Below are positions 1 through 10,910 of a stretch of DNA of 64,000 bases, one piece after another. Under the pieces are notes generated by a model. That model was not told where the DNA came from. It saw only the letters and a program-made list of their open reading frames with translations, and did not search any database. Origin of the DNA: Owenia fusiformis (lineage: Eukaryota > Annelida > Polychaeta > Sabellida > Oweniidae). The translations under genes and the position numbers were made by a program. Position 1 is the stretch's first letter. Each line of letters opens with the position of its first letter. The stretch is from NCBI GenBank assembly GCA_903813345.2, contig CAIIXF020000001.1, positions 47,571,885-47,635,884 on the forward strand, read 5' to 3'.

Positions 1-107
1 GCCCCTCCCTGCCCCCCCCCCCCGCTCCCACCCCCTGGCTACAGGCCTGCTCTGCTTGTTAATTATTATTAGACATATACTGATGCAATTTGTATTATCT
101 GCTTCAG

Positions 108-223
108 GATGAGCAAGGATGGAAAAAGTGGGATGGTGCAGTAAGAATGTATAATCCAATTTTTCAACACACGACTTTATCACAGAGAGTCAGACTGATT
201 TATTTTTCAAACAACAGACAGAG
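108..223 (+). CDS. Candidate last prodomain exon of the activin-like gene
   Basis: An open internal exon sits between a good acceptor (pyrimidine-rich, ...tgcttcag) and a strong donor (AGAG|gtaagg). Only one frame is open, entered in phase 0 and left in phase 2, giving 38 codons that begin DEQGWKKWDGAVRMYN and end near LIYFSNNRQ. The end resembles the last beta strand of TGF-beta family prodomains, which lies just before the furin site. Its phase-2 exit joins in frame to an acceptor at 6087-6088 and creates a RQRRER/S processing site; joining to the acceptor at 6068-6069 would give a stop. The resemblance is weak because prodomains diverge fast, so assignment to this gene is inferred mainly from phase and order. 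Earlier prodomain and signal-peptide exons must lie outside the window. Confidence 0.5.
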
Positions 224-399
224 GTAAGGGCCCTAAACTTTGATGATTTTTATTATCAGACACTTGGGTGCTAAATTGTGATCAGTTTGCTGGTCAATGC
301 ATAGGCGGTTGGGCAGTCTTTCAATAAATCTTGTCTAGGCTACAGATTTCAAGCCAAATCAGTCAATTCAGCTTATCAGTTTAGGACTGATAGTGTATT
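224..399 (+). other. Intron start, unique sequence
   Basis: This short AT-rich stretch lies between the candidate prodomain exon and the first minisatellite block. I see no feature in it. Confidence 0.5.
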
Positions 400-770
400 T
401 GTCACTCAATGTCATATCTTGTATCATACCATATCACTGACTGTCATATCATGTGTCAAACCATGTCACTCCCTGTCATATCTTGTAACATACCATGTCA
501 CTCACTGTCATATATCGTAACATACCATGTAACTCATTGTCACAACTTGTCACTTACTGTCATACCTTGTAACAATCCATGCCACTCATTGTCATATCTT
601 GTAACACACCCTGCCACTCAATGTTATGTTTTGTTTCATACCATGTCACTCACTGTCATATCTTGTTACATTCCATGTCACTCAATGTCATATTTTGTAT
701 CGTACCATGTCACTCACTGTCATATCTTGTAACATACCATGTTACTCACTGACATATCTTGTAACAATTA
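400..770 (+). repeat. ~32-bp minisatellite, block 1
   Basis: Imperfect head-to-tail copies of a ~32-bp unit containing CATACCATGTCACTCACTG followed by TCATATCTTGTAA. The period is not a multiple of three and the unit is poor in stop codons, so it reads as a long open frame rich in Cys, His, Ser and Leu. That reading is an artefact of the repeat, not a protein. Confidence 0.85.
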
Positions 771-1198
771 CCCAAATGCGAGTAGGTAGTTACCAGTTTT
801 ACCACCAGGTGGCTGATTCGGGTCAATTAACATGGCAGGTATATAAGAAAGTTTCCTTAAACTTGAATATTATCAATTTAAGTGGCTCAATTTTCATATA
901 ACCCTTATGTGCCTAATACTTATACTAATGGAAAAATGTCCGGTAAAGCAAAATATTATCTGTCCACTAAAAGAAAAGATATTTCATTTTTTGTGATTTT
1001 ATAGCATGGGGTCTATGAGGAATCTCCCCGAGCTAGAAGTCACATTTTCAAAGAAAATTAATTTTTCAAAGTTGATAAAAACTTTTTAAAACCACATTTC
1101 TAGATGTAATTTAACATGTAGATTTCAAATATGACTTTGACTGAATTTTGAATTTTTAATGACGTAAATCAAGATAATTTCTACTCGCATCTGGGTTA

Positions 1199-1565
1199 TT
1201 AATGTCATATCATGTATCATTCCATGTCACAAACTGTCATATAATGTGACATATCATGCCACTCATTGTCATATCTTGTATCATACCATGTCACTCACTG
1301 TCATATCATGTATCATACCATGTCACAGAATGTCATATCGTGTAACATACAATGTCACTTACTATCTGATCTTGTAACATATGTCACTCAATGTCATATC
1401 TTGTAAAATAGCGTGTCACTCAATGTCATATCTTATATCATTCCATTCCACTAACTGTCATATCTTGTAACATACCATGTCACTCACTGTCATATCTTGT
1501 AACATACCACATCACTCACTGTCATATCACATATCATACCATGTCAAAGACTGTCATATAATGCG
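1199..1565 (+). repeat. ~32-bp minisatellite, block 2
   Basis: The same unit as at 400-770, separated from it by about 430 bp of AT-rich unique sequence (771-1198). Copies differ by substitutions and small indels, which suggests an old, drifting array. Confidence 0.8.
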
Positions 1566-1649
1566 ACATCAAATTTTTACTGTTTTTGAGATATTTGACG
1601 TCAAAAAACAGTAAAAATAAGTTACTTTTCAACTTGCTTCACTTGACCA

Positions 1650-1880
1650 AATTTTTTTTGAAAATCATCTTCAAGTTGCCAGGAGTTTTAGGATTAGTTT
1701 TAGGATTTGACCTTTACTTGACCTTCAGTACAGTGACCTTTGAAAGGTCAAAAAGGTTGATTTTTCAAATTGATTTTTGGATGTAAATTTTGGTCAGCTT
1801 AATCACGAAAGACCTTATTGAGCTCTGAATAATTTAAAATTTTCAAGGTCAAAGGTCATCAAACTAGGTCACACTACTGT
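1650..1880 (+). repeat. AGGTCA/TGACCT-rich segment between minisatellite blocks
   Basis: A short stretch with many copies of AGGTCA and its complement. It includes TGACCTTTGAAAGGTCA near 1734-1751 and a perfect direct repeat AGGTCA-A-AGGTCA at 1846-1858, the DR1 arrangement bound by HNF4/PPAR-RXR type receptors. A related AGGTCA-rich repeat lies at 35411-36130, so this may be transposon sequence rather than an enhancer. Confidence 0.5.
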
Positions 1881-1989
1881 GCTATCTAAATTTCTCAAAG
1901 TTGGAGACTACAAATCCAAATCAATAGTTTTGTTTGAAAGTCAGGATATACATTCCTCTGAAGGTTCCAAACTGTGTGAGCACAGGACT

Positions 1990-2575
1990 GTGGGTCCTTA
2001 TTTTGTAACATACCATGTCACACACTGTCATATCATGTATCATACTATGTCACAGACTGTCATATCTTGTAACATACAATGTCCCTTACTGTCTGATCTT
2101 GTAACATATGTCACTCAATGTCATATCTTGTAACAAACCGTGTCACTCACTGTCATATCTTATATCATTCCATTCAACTAACTGTCGATATCTTGTAACA
2201 TACCATGCCACTCACTGTCATATCATGTATCATACCATGTCACAGTCTGTCATATCATATGACATACCATGTCACTCATTGTCATTTATTGTAACATACC
2301 ATGCCAATCACTGTCATATTTTGTAACATATCACGTCACACACTGTCATATCATGTATCATACCATGTCCCTTACTGCCAAATCTTGTATCATACTACGT
2401 AACTCACTCAAATCAGGTAGCATACTATGTTACTCACTGTCATATCTTGTAACACCATGTCACTCATTGACATATCTTGAAACATACCATGTCATCTACT
2501 ATCATATTTGTAACATACCATGGCACTCAATGTCATATCATGTATCATACCATGTCACTGACTGTCATTTTTGAA
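1990..2575 (+). repeat. ~32-bp minisatellite, block 3
   Basis: Third and longest block of the CATACCATGTCACTCACTG unit. It ends directly against the 135-bp satellite. Confidence 0.8.
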
Positions 2576-2579
2576 AAAT

Positions 2580-4545
2580 GACCACCATTTTTACTTTTTT
2601 TTACTATAAATCAAAAAGTAGTGAAGTGATTTTGTTCATATTTGGTATGTGAATACTATAAGCATGGCACACTGTCTAATGACACTTTTGGTGGAAGGCT
2701 GCCATTTTTCAATATGGCTGCCATTTTAATGGTTTTTACTGTACCTCAAAACGTAGTGGAGGGTTTTTGTTCATATTTGGTATGTGAATACTATAAGCAT
2801 GGCACACTGTCTAATGACACTTTTGGTAGAAGGCGGCCATTTTGAAAAATGGCGACCATTTTTACATTTTTTACTATAGCTCAAAAAGTAGTAGAGCGAT
2901 TTTGTTCATATTTTATATGTGAATACTATAAGCATGGCACACTGTCTAATGACACTTTGGGTAGTAGGCGACCATTTTGAAAAATGGCGACCATTTTTAC
3001 ATTTTTTACTATAACTCAAAAAGTAGTAGAGCGATTTTGTTCATATTTTATATGTGAATACTATAAGCATGGCACACTGTCTAATGACACTTTGGGTAGT
3101 AGGCGACCATTTTGAAAAATGGCGACCTTTTTTACATTTTTTACTATACTGACTCAAAAAGTAGTAGAGCGATTTTGTTCATATTTTATATGTGAATACT
3201 ATAAGCATGGCACACTGTCTAATGACAATTTGGGTAGTAGGCGACCATTTTGAAAAATGGCGACCATTTTTACATTTTTTACTATAACTCAAAAAGTAGT
3301 AGAGCGATTTTGTTCATATTTTATATGTGAATACTATAAGCATGGCACACTGTCTAATGACACTTTGTGTAGTAGGCGACCATTTTGAAAAATGGCGACC
3401 ATTTTTACATTTTTTACTATAACTCAAAAAGTAGTAGAGCGATTTTGTTCATATTTTATATGTGAATACTATAAGCATGGCACACTGTCTAATGACGCTT
3501 TGGGTAGTAGGCGACCATTTTGAAAAATGCCGACCATTTTTACATTTTTTACTATAACTCAAAAAGTAGTAGAGCGATTTTGTTCATATTTTATATGTGA
3601 ATACTATAAGCATGGCACACTGTCTAATGACGCTTTGGGTAGTAGGCGACCATTTTGAAAAATGCCGACCATTTTTACATTTTTTACTATAATTCAAAAA
3701 GTAGTAGAGCGATTTTGTTCATATTTTATATGCGAATACTATAAGCATGGCACACTGTCTAATGACACTTTGGGTAGTAGGCAACCATTTTGAAAAATGG
3801 TGACCATTTTTACATTTTTTACTATAACTCAAAAAGTAGTAGAGCGATTTTGTTCATATTTTATATGTGAATACTATAAGCATGGCACACTGTCTAATGA
3901 CACTTTGGGTAGTAGGCGACCATTTTGAAAAATGGCGACCATTTTTACATTTTTTACTATAACTCAAAATGTAGTAGAGCGATTTTGTTCATATTTTATA
4001 TGTGAATACTATAAGCATGGCACACTGTCTAATGACACTTTGGGTAGTAGGCGACCATTTTGAAAAATGGCGACCATTTTTACATTTTTTACTATAACTC
4101 AAAAAGTAGTAGAGCGATTTTGTTCATATTTTATATGTGAATACTATAAGCATGGCACACTGTCTAATGACACTTTGGGTAGTAGGCAACCATTTTGAAA
4201 CATGGTGACCATTTTTACATTTTTTACTATAACTCAAAAAGTAGTAGAGCGATTTTGTTCATATTTTATATGTGAATACTATAAGCATGGCACACTGTCT
4301 AATGACGCTTTGGGTAGTAGGTGACCATTTTGAAAAATGGCGACCATTTTTACATTTTTTACTATAACTCAAAAAGTAGTAGAGCAATTTTGTTCATATT
4401 TTATATGTGAATACTATAAGCATGGCACACTGTCAAATGACACTTTGGGTAAAAGGCAGCCATTTTTCAAAATGACCACCATTTTTTACTCTTTTTATTC
4501 TTACTCAAAAAGTAATGGAGCCATTTTGTTATTGGTTATGGGGAA
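2580..4545 (+). repeat. 135-bp satellite array, 14 copies
   Basis: The marker GTGAATACTATAAGCATGG occurs 14 times between 2647 and 4407, nearly always 135 bp apart. Each unit carries AAAAAGTAGTAGAGCGATTT and a short palindromic core around GGCGACCATTTTGAAAAATGG. The middle copies are almost identical and the outer ones more diverged, as expected if unequal exchange keeps the centre homogeneous. The same unit occurs in reverse orientation at 25470-26300. Open frames here are repeat artefacts. Confidence 0.95.
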
Positions 4546-6069
4546 GAGGGTTTGCACCCATCATGCCTCCCCCCCCCCCCGCCACACCAATGATCTAATA
4601 CAAATGGTCACCCAAATACTTGAATTGGTGATTATTCTGATATACATGTAACATTTTAATGTTTTTTTTATATTTGCAAATCAAGGGTAAGGTAGATGAT
4701 AAATATTATGTTGTGGCATACAGATTCATGAATTTAGTGTTCTTTGGCATTTGCTGCGCTATGGAGTTTGCATATTTCTAGTACTTTATTCAATTTACTG
4801 GACATAAGTGAATGATAAATGAACAAAAGGCACAATACAGAAAAGAAAATAATTTAAATATTATTTGCTTATTTCAGGATGTATGGCATGGGTAATCAGC
4901 ATGTCAAAAACATATAGATAGAATATGGTGGAATAACAGCAGGGAATAGATGGAAAAACAGATTGCATGTGGAATTGCCACAATACTTCACCGGTATTTA
5001 TCGTGAAGAACAACTTTTATTTAATTCACTGGAAGGAGCTGTTGACATATGAACAATTAGGATGATAAATGATATGGAGGGCTTGAGGAATGACCACATT
5101 ACTTCACCAGTGTTTATATACATATATATTAGCTGATTAAAAAATAAAAAGACATATGCAACATTAACAATAGGCATAATATATGATACAGGATGGCACA
5201 CAAGGATTTATGTACATACTGCAAATCATATTCAAGGATATTTAAATGATACCAGATGGAATGATGATTTGTGACAGTTGTGATTCTTATAGACCATGAT
5301 GTGAGTCAACTCTGGAGATGCCCCCCCCCCCTCACACACAAACAATAGCATTTTGAATCAAGTGTGTACATGCCACCCCTCCCAATAAACTTTAGCAACA
5401 TTTCAAAGATAAAAGACTGATGTTGATATAATTCAGTACAAAGATGAAAAATGGAATTTTTTGCAAGGGTTAATATAGTATGGTAATTACATAGAGATAC
5501 ATGTATGTGATGGCTTGATAGCATATACTTTGATCAGCATTAGTCAAGTTTTGAAATCACTTTATCCCGCAGCAAATTTTTTTACCAAGCGCTGGTACGG
5601 GACAGTGGGTTTGAAAACCTGACTGTCCCGTAGCTCAGTGCTACAAAGTGCTCATACGGGATAAAGGTGTTTGACTTCGTGAATATCCCGCGAGCCCTAT
5701 AAAATTACGTGACAGTGTAACTTCGATTCATCATATCCCGATCTGTGAAAAACATTTGTCGTGATCGGGACTAAAAATCAGATCTTAAGAATCTACCATT
5801 CTCAATACTTTTATACTAATTATGAGCCTAAAGATCAGAGAAGGTGTGTTTCTACTTGAAAAGTGAATAGACGTCTTTATTTAGGATTGTTTTTAGTTTC
5901 ATAGTCTTACTTTTACAACTTTAAATAGGCATAGTCGTTTTTGGTAAATTGGGGAGCAAAATTTGGAATTTGTGGTTTGGTTACCAAATGCCATTCTCTT
6001 CATAGGCATTTAGCTCAAAACTATACTATAGAACATGACAAATAAACCACTGCAAATTATGTTCATTAG
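4546..6069 (+). other. Intron of the activin-like gene, no exon seen
   Basis: No exon was recognised. Positions 4535-4580 carry a dispersed repeat (ATTGGTTATGGGG... then a C-run) that recurs near 50496-50540. Positions 5565-5775 contain many copies of TCCCG/CGGGA in both orientations around GCTGGTACGGGACAG and GACTGTCCCGTAGC, which could fold and may be a small inverted-repeat element. There are C-runs near 4570 and 5322. Confidence 0.5.
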
Positions 6070-6088
6070 GTGAGAATCGGCATCACAG

Positions 6089-7102
6089 GCGTGAAAGAAG
6101 TGCAGCTATTAACTGTAGTCCTGGAGAAACAAGGTGCTGTAAACAAGAACTCTATATCAGCTTTGAGGAGGCTGGTTGGCACGATTGGATCATCAGTCCC
6201 AGGGGTTATTTTGTCAACTATTGTACAGGATCCTGTGGAAGAGGTAAGGTCAAAATCCTTTCTTCAGATTGACGGCAAAATGTTATTAAAATGACGTTTT
6301 GTAAAAAACATATACAATCTATAGATTAAAGGCCTCAATTAAGTACAATCCACTTTGGCTTATATCATATAGTCCAACCAAATGTTATCAAAATGTGCTA
6401 TGTGAAAGAGATTAACTCATTTGCACCGAAAGTTGTCCAGAGCATTTTAAAATTTTAGTTCTCATTAAATCCGATGGCACATAAATATCTAAAACATGAT
6501 GAAAACTTATATTTTCAACCTAGATAGGCCATCGATAGGGCTTAGTTTGAAAATCCAGCGTATTTAGAAAATGTTTGTACGACTGAGAAAAAAATGACAA
6601 ATTTTGAAAAATTCTTTTTTGCCACCTGAGTGACACCACAGCCCATCATCGTGACATCGTGAAGACTTCTTACCAAGGCTGAAAACCCAAATTCCTTTAT
6701 TTTTGTTTTTGAATTTGGGGCGTCTTTGGTGTGTTTAGGGAATGGATAAATATAGAGATATAAAACAAAACTAACATTTCTGTTTTAAATCTGATTGTTC
6801 TTGGAAAAACAGCTTCCTTGTCCGTAACATATTCATTCAAGATTCTTATGTTGATAAGATAATAACACGCTAACGTTCGATTTGTTAAATTGTGTTTTAC
6901 AGGAACACTATCGTTAAAGTACCAGTACCATAGTCATTTAATCAAAGACTTTGCTGAGGCTAAGAACAGGCCACCAAGCCTCAATATGTGCTGCAATCCC
7001 TCGAAGCTGAGTTCTAAATCTCTGACGTACACTGATCACGACAATACAGTCATTACTGCCCAGCTACCCAACTTTGCCGTTGACGCATGTGGTTGTTCCT
7101 AG
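6089..7102 (+). CDS. Activin/inhibin-beta-like TGF-beta family ligand, mature domain (two exons)
   Basis: A secreted TGF-beta superfamily ligand expected to signal as a disulfide-linked dimer through type I/II serine-threonine kinase receptors. Exons 6089-6243 and 6903-7102 (TAG at 7100-7102) are joined in phase 1 across cattag/gtaagg-type splice sites. The frame reads RRER, a furin-type site, then a 114-residue mature domain starting SAAINC. It has nine cysteines in the activin/TGF-beta pattern: NC, RCC, NYCTGSC, NMCC and the final ACGCS. GWHDWIISPRGY matches the conserved finger-1 block, and the extra N-terminal cysteine plus the adjacent RCC pair favour activin/TGF-beta over BMP types. The exon could start at 6070 with a phase-1 partner, but 6089 fits the candidate prodomain exon at 108-223. 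The orthology group is not decided. Confidence 0.92.
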
Positions 7103-8929
7103 TAGTGAAGAAATCAAGGCTATCAGAACAGAACAGCGGCGCTGGTCGGTATTATAAAGGCATTTAGCGATATCGCCATTTCTATAACAGTATTGGGTAT
7201 TTAGCTGCATTGTTCATCTTAGTCTTCGTCTTTCCCTTATTGTTATTTCAGGAAATCTAAGCGAGCACGAAATCAATCATTTCTATTCACATTTTGAGTT
7301 ATGCATATGGAGAGAAAAAAAAGAATGTCAAGGTTAGAACCAAATATAGAAACAACTATCATCGTATGTTCTCATTTGATAGTATAAGACATCGCTCGCA
7401 GTTTAACTGATGTAGTTGTATTTCTAATGAAAGCTGGATGGCATTTCGTTGCCCAAAATTTATGAGAGGGATGTATTTTGTCATGATTCACAATCAGATA
7501 TTCATTTTTACTTTGTATAACAGGAATAATTCGAACATTGCAGTTATTTGCCGTTTATAGTGTGTTTGATGTCGTATGTGAAGTGGAAGAAAACTGCCTA
7601 GAATTATCTAGTCCATACAGATCTGATATATAAAATAAAGAGGGCAGCACTGTTCTGACAGGTTTCGCTAAACACATGTATTAAAGTGAATCAATCAAAG
7701 AACCTTTCATGATTCTCTTATGAAAAACTAGTATTCGTCCAACACTGTTGAACGACTGGTCTTTACGGCAAAGCACAGAAAATTGTGGTGAAACTGTTAC
7801 GATAAATGTTGTTACCTTAAGATTTACAAAATTCAAAATGGCGGAAAGAGTACATTTTTACAATTTCACACTCATTTTGTTATTTAAAGTTATAATTCAC
7901 AATTCTGTTAATTCTTCATAGCCCCTTTGGCTATTTCGGAATATTACCTTCATTTTAGCTGTCAAGTCCAGACACAGGAGTTATCAAGACCAAAAATGAA
8001 TAATTATTGATATTATCACACCGACCTTGTAATGAAGAACAGAATTTAAAAACAAACGCCTTTCCAATGGGCCTTTCCGCCATTTTTGGAAATTTTGTAA
8101 ATATTACGAAGGCTGCATAATACTATAATGGTCACCCCACAATCGACATAGTAACTGAAAATCAGGTCAATAGCGTTCTAATCTTTTATGAAAGGTTCTT
8201 TGCTACAACGTTGTTCATATTCATGAACCCTTTTCAAACTGTGCCTAAGGATGACTTATGAACATTTCTAGAGGGAATTTATCACAGCCAGAAATGATGG
8301 GAAATTCATACGACTATGAACAGCGTTGTTTTATCTGCCAAAGGGGAACAACCGGGCCTTGTTATCCGGGCAATGTTATGTACGTTGATCTCGCAGTGAA
8401 ACACCAGATTGATATTGTTTGCAGTATCATGAACTATTTTATTGTCTCTGAAAGCTTGGAGGAAATAGTTTCATGAAAATAATAGTTTATGAAAATTAAA
8501 GGTTTTCTATGAGTTCAAACGTTTTTAAGACAATATTGAGTGTACTTGTCTTTTCTGATTGACTATTTATTTCATTCCAACAATATGTTAGTCATGAACG
8601 CAATATTTTGTTCGTCATTGGCTTTTTCCAAAATGAGAAGATTAAATGCGATCTAAAATATGTAGAATGCCATATGAACATTTCAAAAAGACAAGACTTT
8701 ACATTCACGATAATGTAAAACACTGTATTATATTTTGGAAACAAAGCATTTATTTATGCAATATCTCAATATGTATAACTGCATGCAACACTCAAAAAGA
8801 AAGTATTGTAGTTTTATTTTTTATTGTTGATATACAGCCTAGCTGCTAAAATATACTTTAATAAGTAAATATAGCATTTTGGAGATCACATCATGTTTCT
8901 TTATTATTTATAATGAGTGTCACTTTGAC
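7103..8929 (+). other. 3' UTR and downstream sequence of the activin-like gene
   Basis: No further coding exon is seen. The first part should be 3' UTR, probably to about 7660. The rest is AT-rich unique sequence with no recognisable gene. Confidence 0.5.
7634..7639 (+). terminator. Candidate polyadenylation signal of the activin-like gene
   Basis: An AATAAA hexamer about 530 nt after the stop codon is the first well-placed canonical signal. Sequence alone cannot show that it is used. Confidence 0.4.
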
Positions 8930-10910
8930 GACCTCTTGTGATGAGGCCATGTACTGACTACATTGTAATCTGACAGTTCCCATCTCATACTTACTTCAGT
9001 GTAAGTGAACAATCTTGATTTCGAACGCAAATACTGACTACAGTGAGACGATTTTCTTGTAATGAGGTCACATACTGACTACAGTGTATCTTGACATTTC
9101 TCTTGTATTTAGGTCACATACTGACTCCAGTGTAACGTATGCACATACTCAATAAGTGTAAGCTGACAATTCTTGTGTTTTGAGGTCACATATTGATATT
9201 GACCGAGTGACGTAATCTAACAATCCTTGTGTATTTCAGTCACATATTGACTATAGTGCAGGTTCTCTTGTATTGAGGTCACACACAGACTGCATTGTAA
9301 TTTGACAGTCCACTTGAATTAAAGTTACAGACTACAGTGTAGTGTGAGTTTTTGTATTTTGTAATCTGACATACTGACTACACTGTAACAAGACAGTTTG
9401 TATTGAGGTCACATACGGTCTACGGTGTAAGTTTTTTGTGCCGAGGTCATATACTGACTTCAGACTGTACAATGTAATTTGACAGTTCTATTGTATTGAG
9501 GTCACATACTGACTACAATGTAATTTGACAGTGCACTTGTATTGAGGTCACATACTGATTACAATGTAATTTGACAGTGCACTTGTATTGAGGTCACATA
9601 CTGATTACAATGTAATTTGACAGTGCACTTGTATTGAGGTCACATACTGATTACAATGTAATTTGACAGTTGAGGTCACATACTGACTACAGTGTAAGTT
9701 GACAGTTCTCTTGTATTAAGGTCACATACTGACTACAATGTAATTTGACAGTTGAGGTCACATACTGACTACATTGTAATTTGACAGTTCTCTTGTATTA
9801 AGGTCACATACTGACTACAATGTAATTTGACAGTTGAGGTCACATACTGACTACATTGTAATTTGACAGTTCTCTTGTATTGAGGTCACATACTGACTAC
9901 ATTGTAATTTGACAGTGCTCTTGTAATGGGGTCACATACTGACTACATTGTATTTTGACAGTTCTCTTGTATTAAGGTCACATACTGACTACAATGTAAT
10001 TTAACAGTTCTCTTATATTGAGGTCACATACTGACTACAATGTAATTTGACAGTTCTCTTGTATTAAGGTCACATACTGACTACAGTGTAAGTTGACAGT
10101 TCTCTTGTATTGAGGTCACATACTAACTACAGTGTAATTTGACAGTTCTCTTATATTGAGGTCACATACTGACTATAATGTAATTTGACAGTTCTCTTAT
10201 ATTGAGGTCACATACTAACTACAGTGTAAGTTGACAGTTCTCTTGTATTGAGGTCACATACTGACTACATTGTAATTTGACAGTGCTCTTGTATTGGGGT
10301 CACATACTGACTACATTGTATTTTGACAGTTCTCTTGTATTAAGGTCACATACCGACTACAATGTAATTTGACAGTTCTCTTATATTGAGGTCACATACT
10401 GACTACATTGTAATTTGACAGTGCTCTTGTATTGGGGTCACATACTGACTACATTGTATTTTGACAGTTCTCTTGTATTAAGGTCACATACCAACTACAA
10501 TGTAATTTGACAGTTCTCTTATATTGAGGTCACATACTGACTACATTGTAATTTGACAGTGCTCTTGTATTGGGGTCACATACTGACTACATTGTATTTT
10601 GACAGTTCTCTTGTATTAAGGTCACATACTGACTACATTGTAATTTGACAGTGCACTTGTATTGAGGTCACATACTGACTACAATGTAATTTGACAGTTC
10701 TCTTGTACTGAGGTCACATACTGACTACTGTGTAAGTTGACAGTTTATTTGTGCTGAGGTCACATACTGACTAAGTTAAATGTAAGCTGGAAGTTCTTTT
10801 CTATTTAGGCAACACATTGACTACAGTGTAGGCTGAGAGTTCTCTTGTATTGAGGTAACATAGAATACTGACAACAGCATTAGTGAAAAGTTCTCTTGTA
10901 TTGAGGCTGG
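8930..10910 (+). repeat. ~46-bp minisatellite, about 40 copies
   Basis: A tandem array with unit ~46 bp: GAGGTCACATACTGACTACA, then ATGTAATTTGACAGT, then TCTCTTGTATT. Copies are diverged at both ends (8930-9480 and after 10740) and very similar in the middle; some middle copies lose the last part of the unit. Each unit carries an AGGTCA hexamer. There are no spacers, so it is not a CRISPR-type array. Confidence 0.93.

Noticed and set aside
409-901. Two overlapping open frames rich in Cys, His and Ser on the + strand
   Set aside because: They lie in the 32-bp minisatellite, whose period keeps several frames open; there are no splice or start signals and no protein similarity.
2580-4545. CRISPR-like regular spacing
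   Set aside because: Units are contiguous with no unique spacers, and the DNA is animal; it is a satellite.
6070-6294. Open frame VRIGITGVKEVQ... as the coding frame of the activin exon
   Set aside because: The +2-shifted frame gives the furin site and the conserved TGF-beta cysteine pattern, and joins in phase to the exon at 6903.
8930-10910. Second regularly spaced array
   Set aside because: Head-to-tail minisatellite with no spacers and decaying ends.
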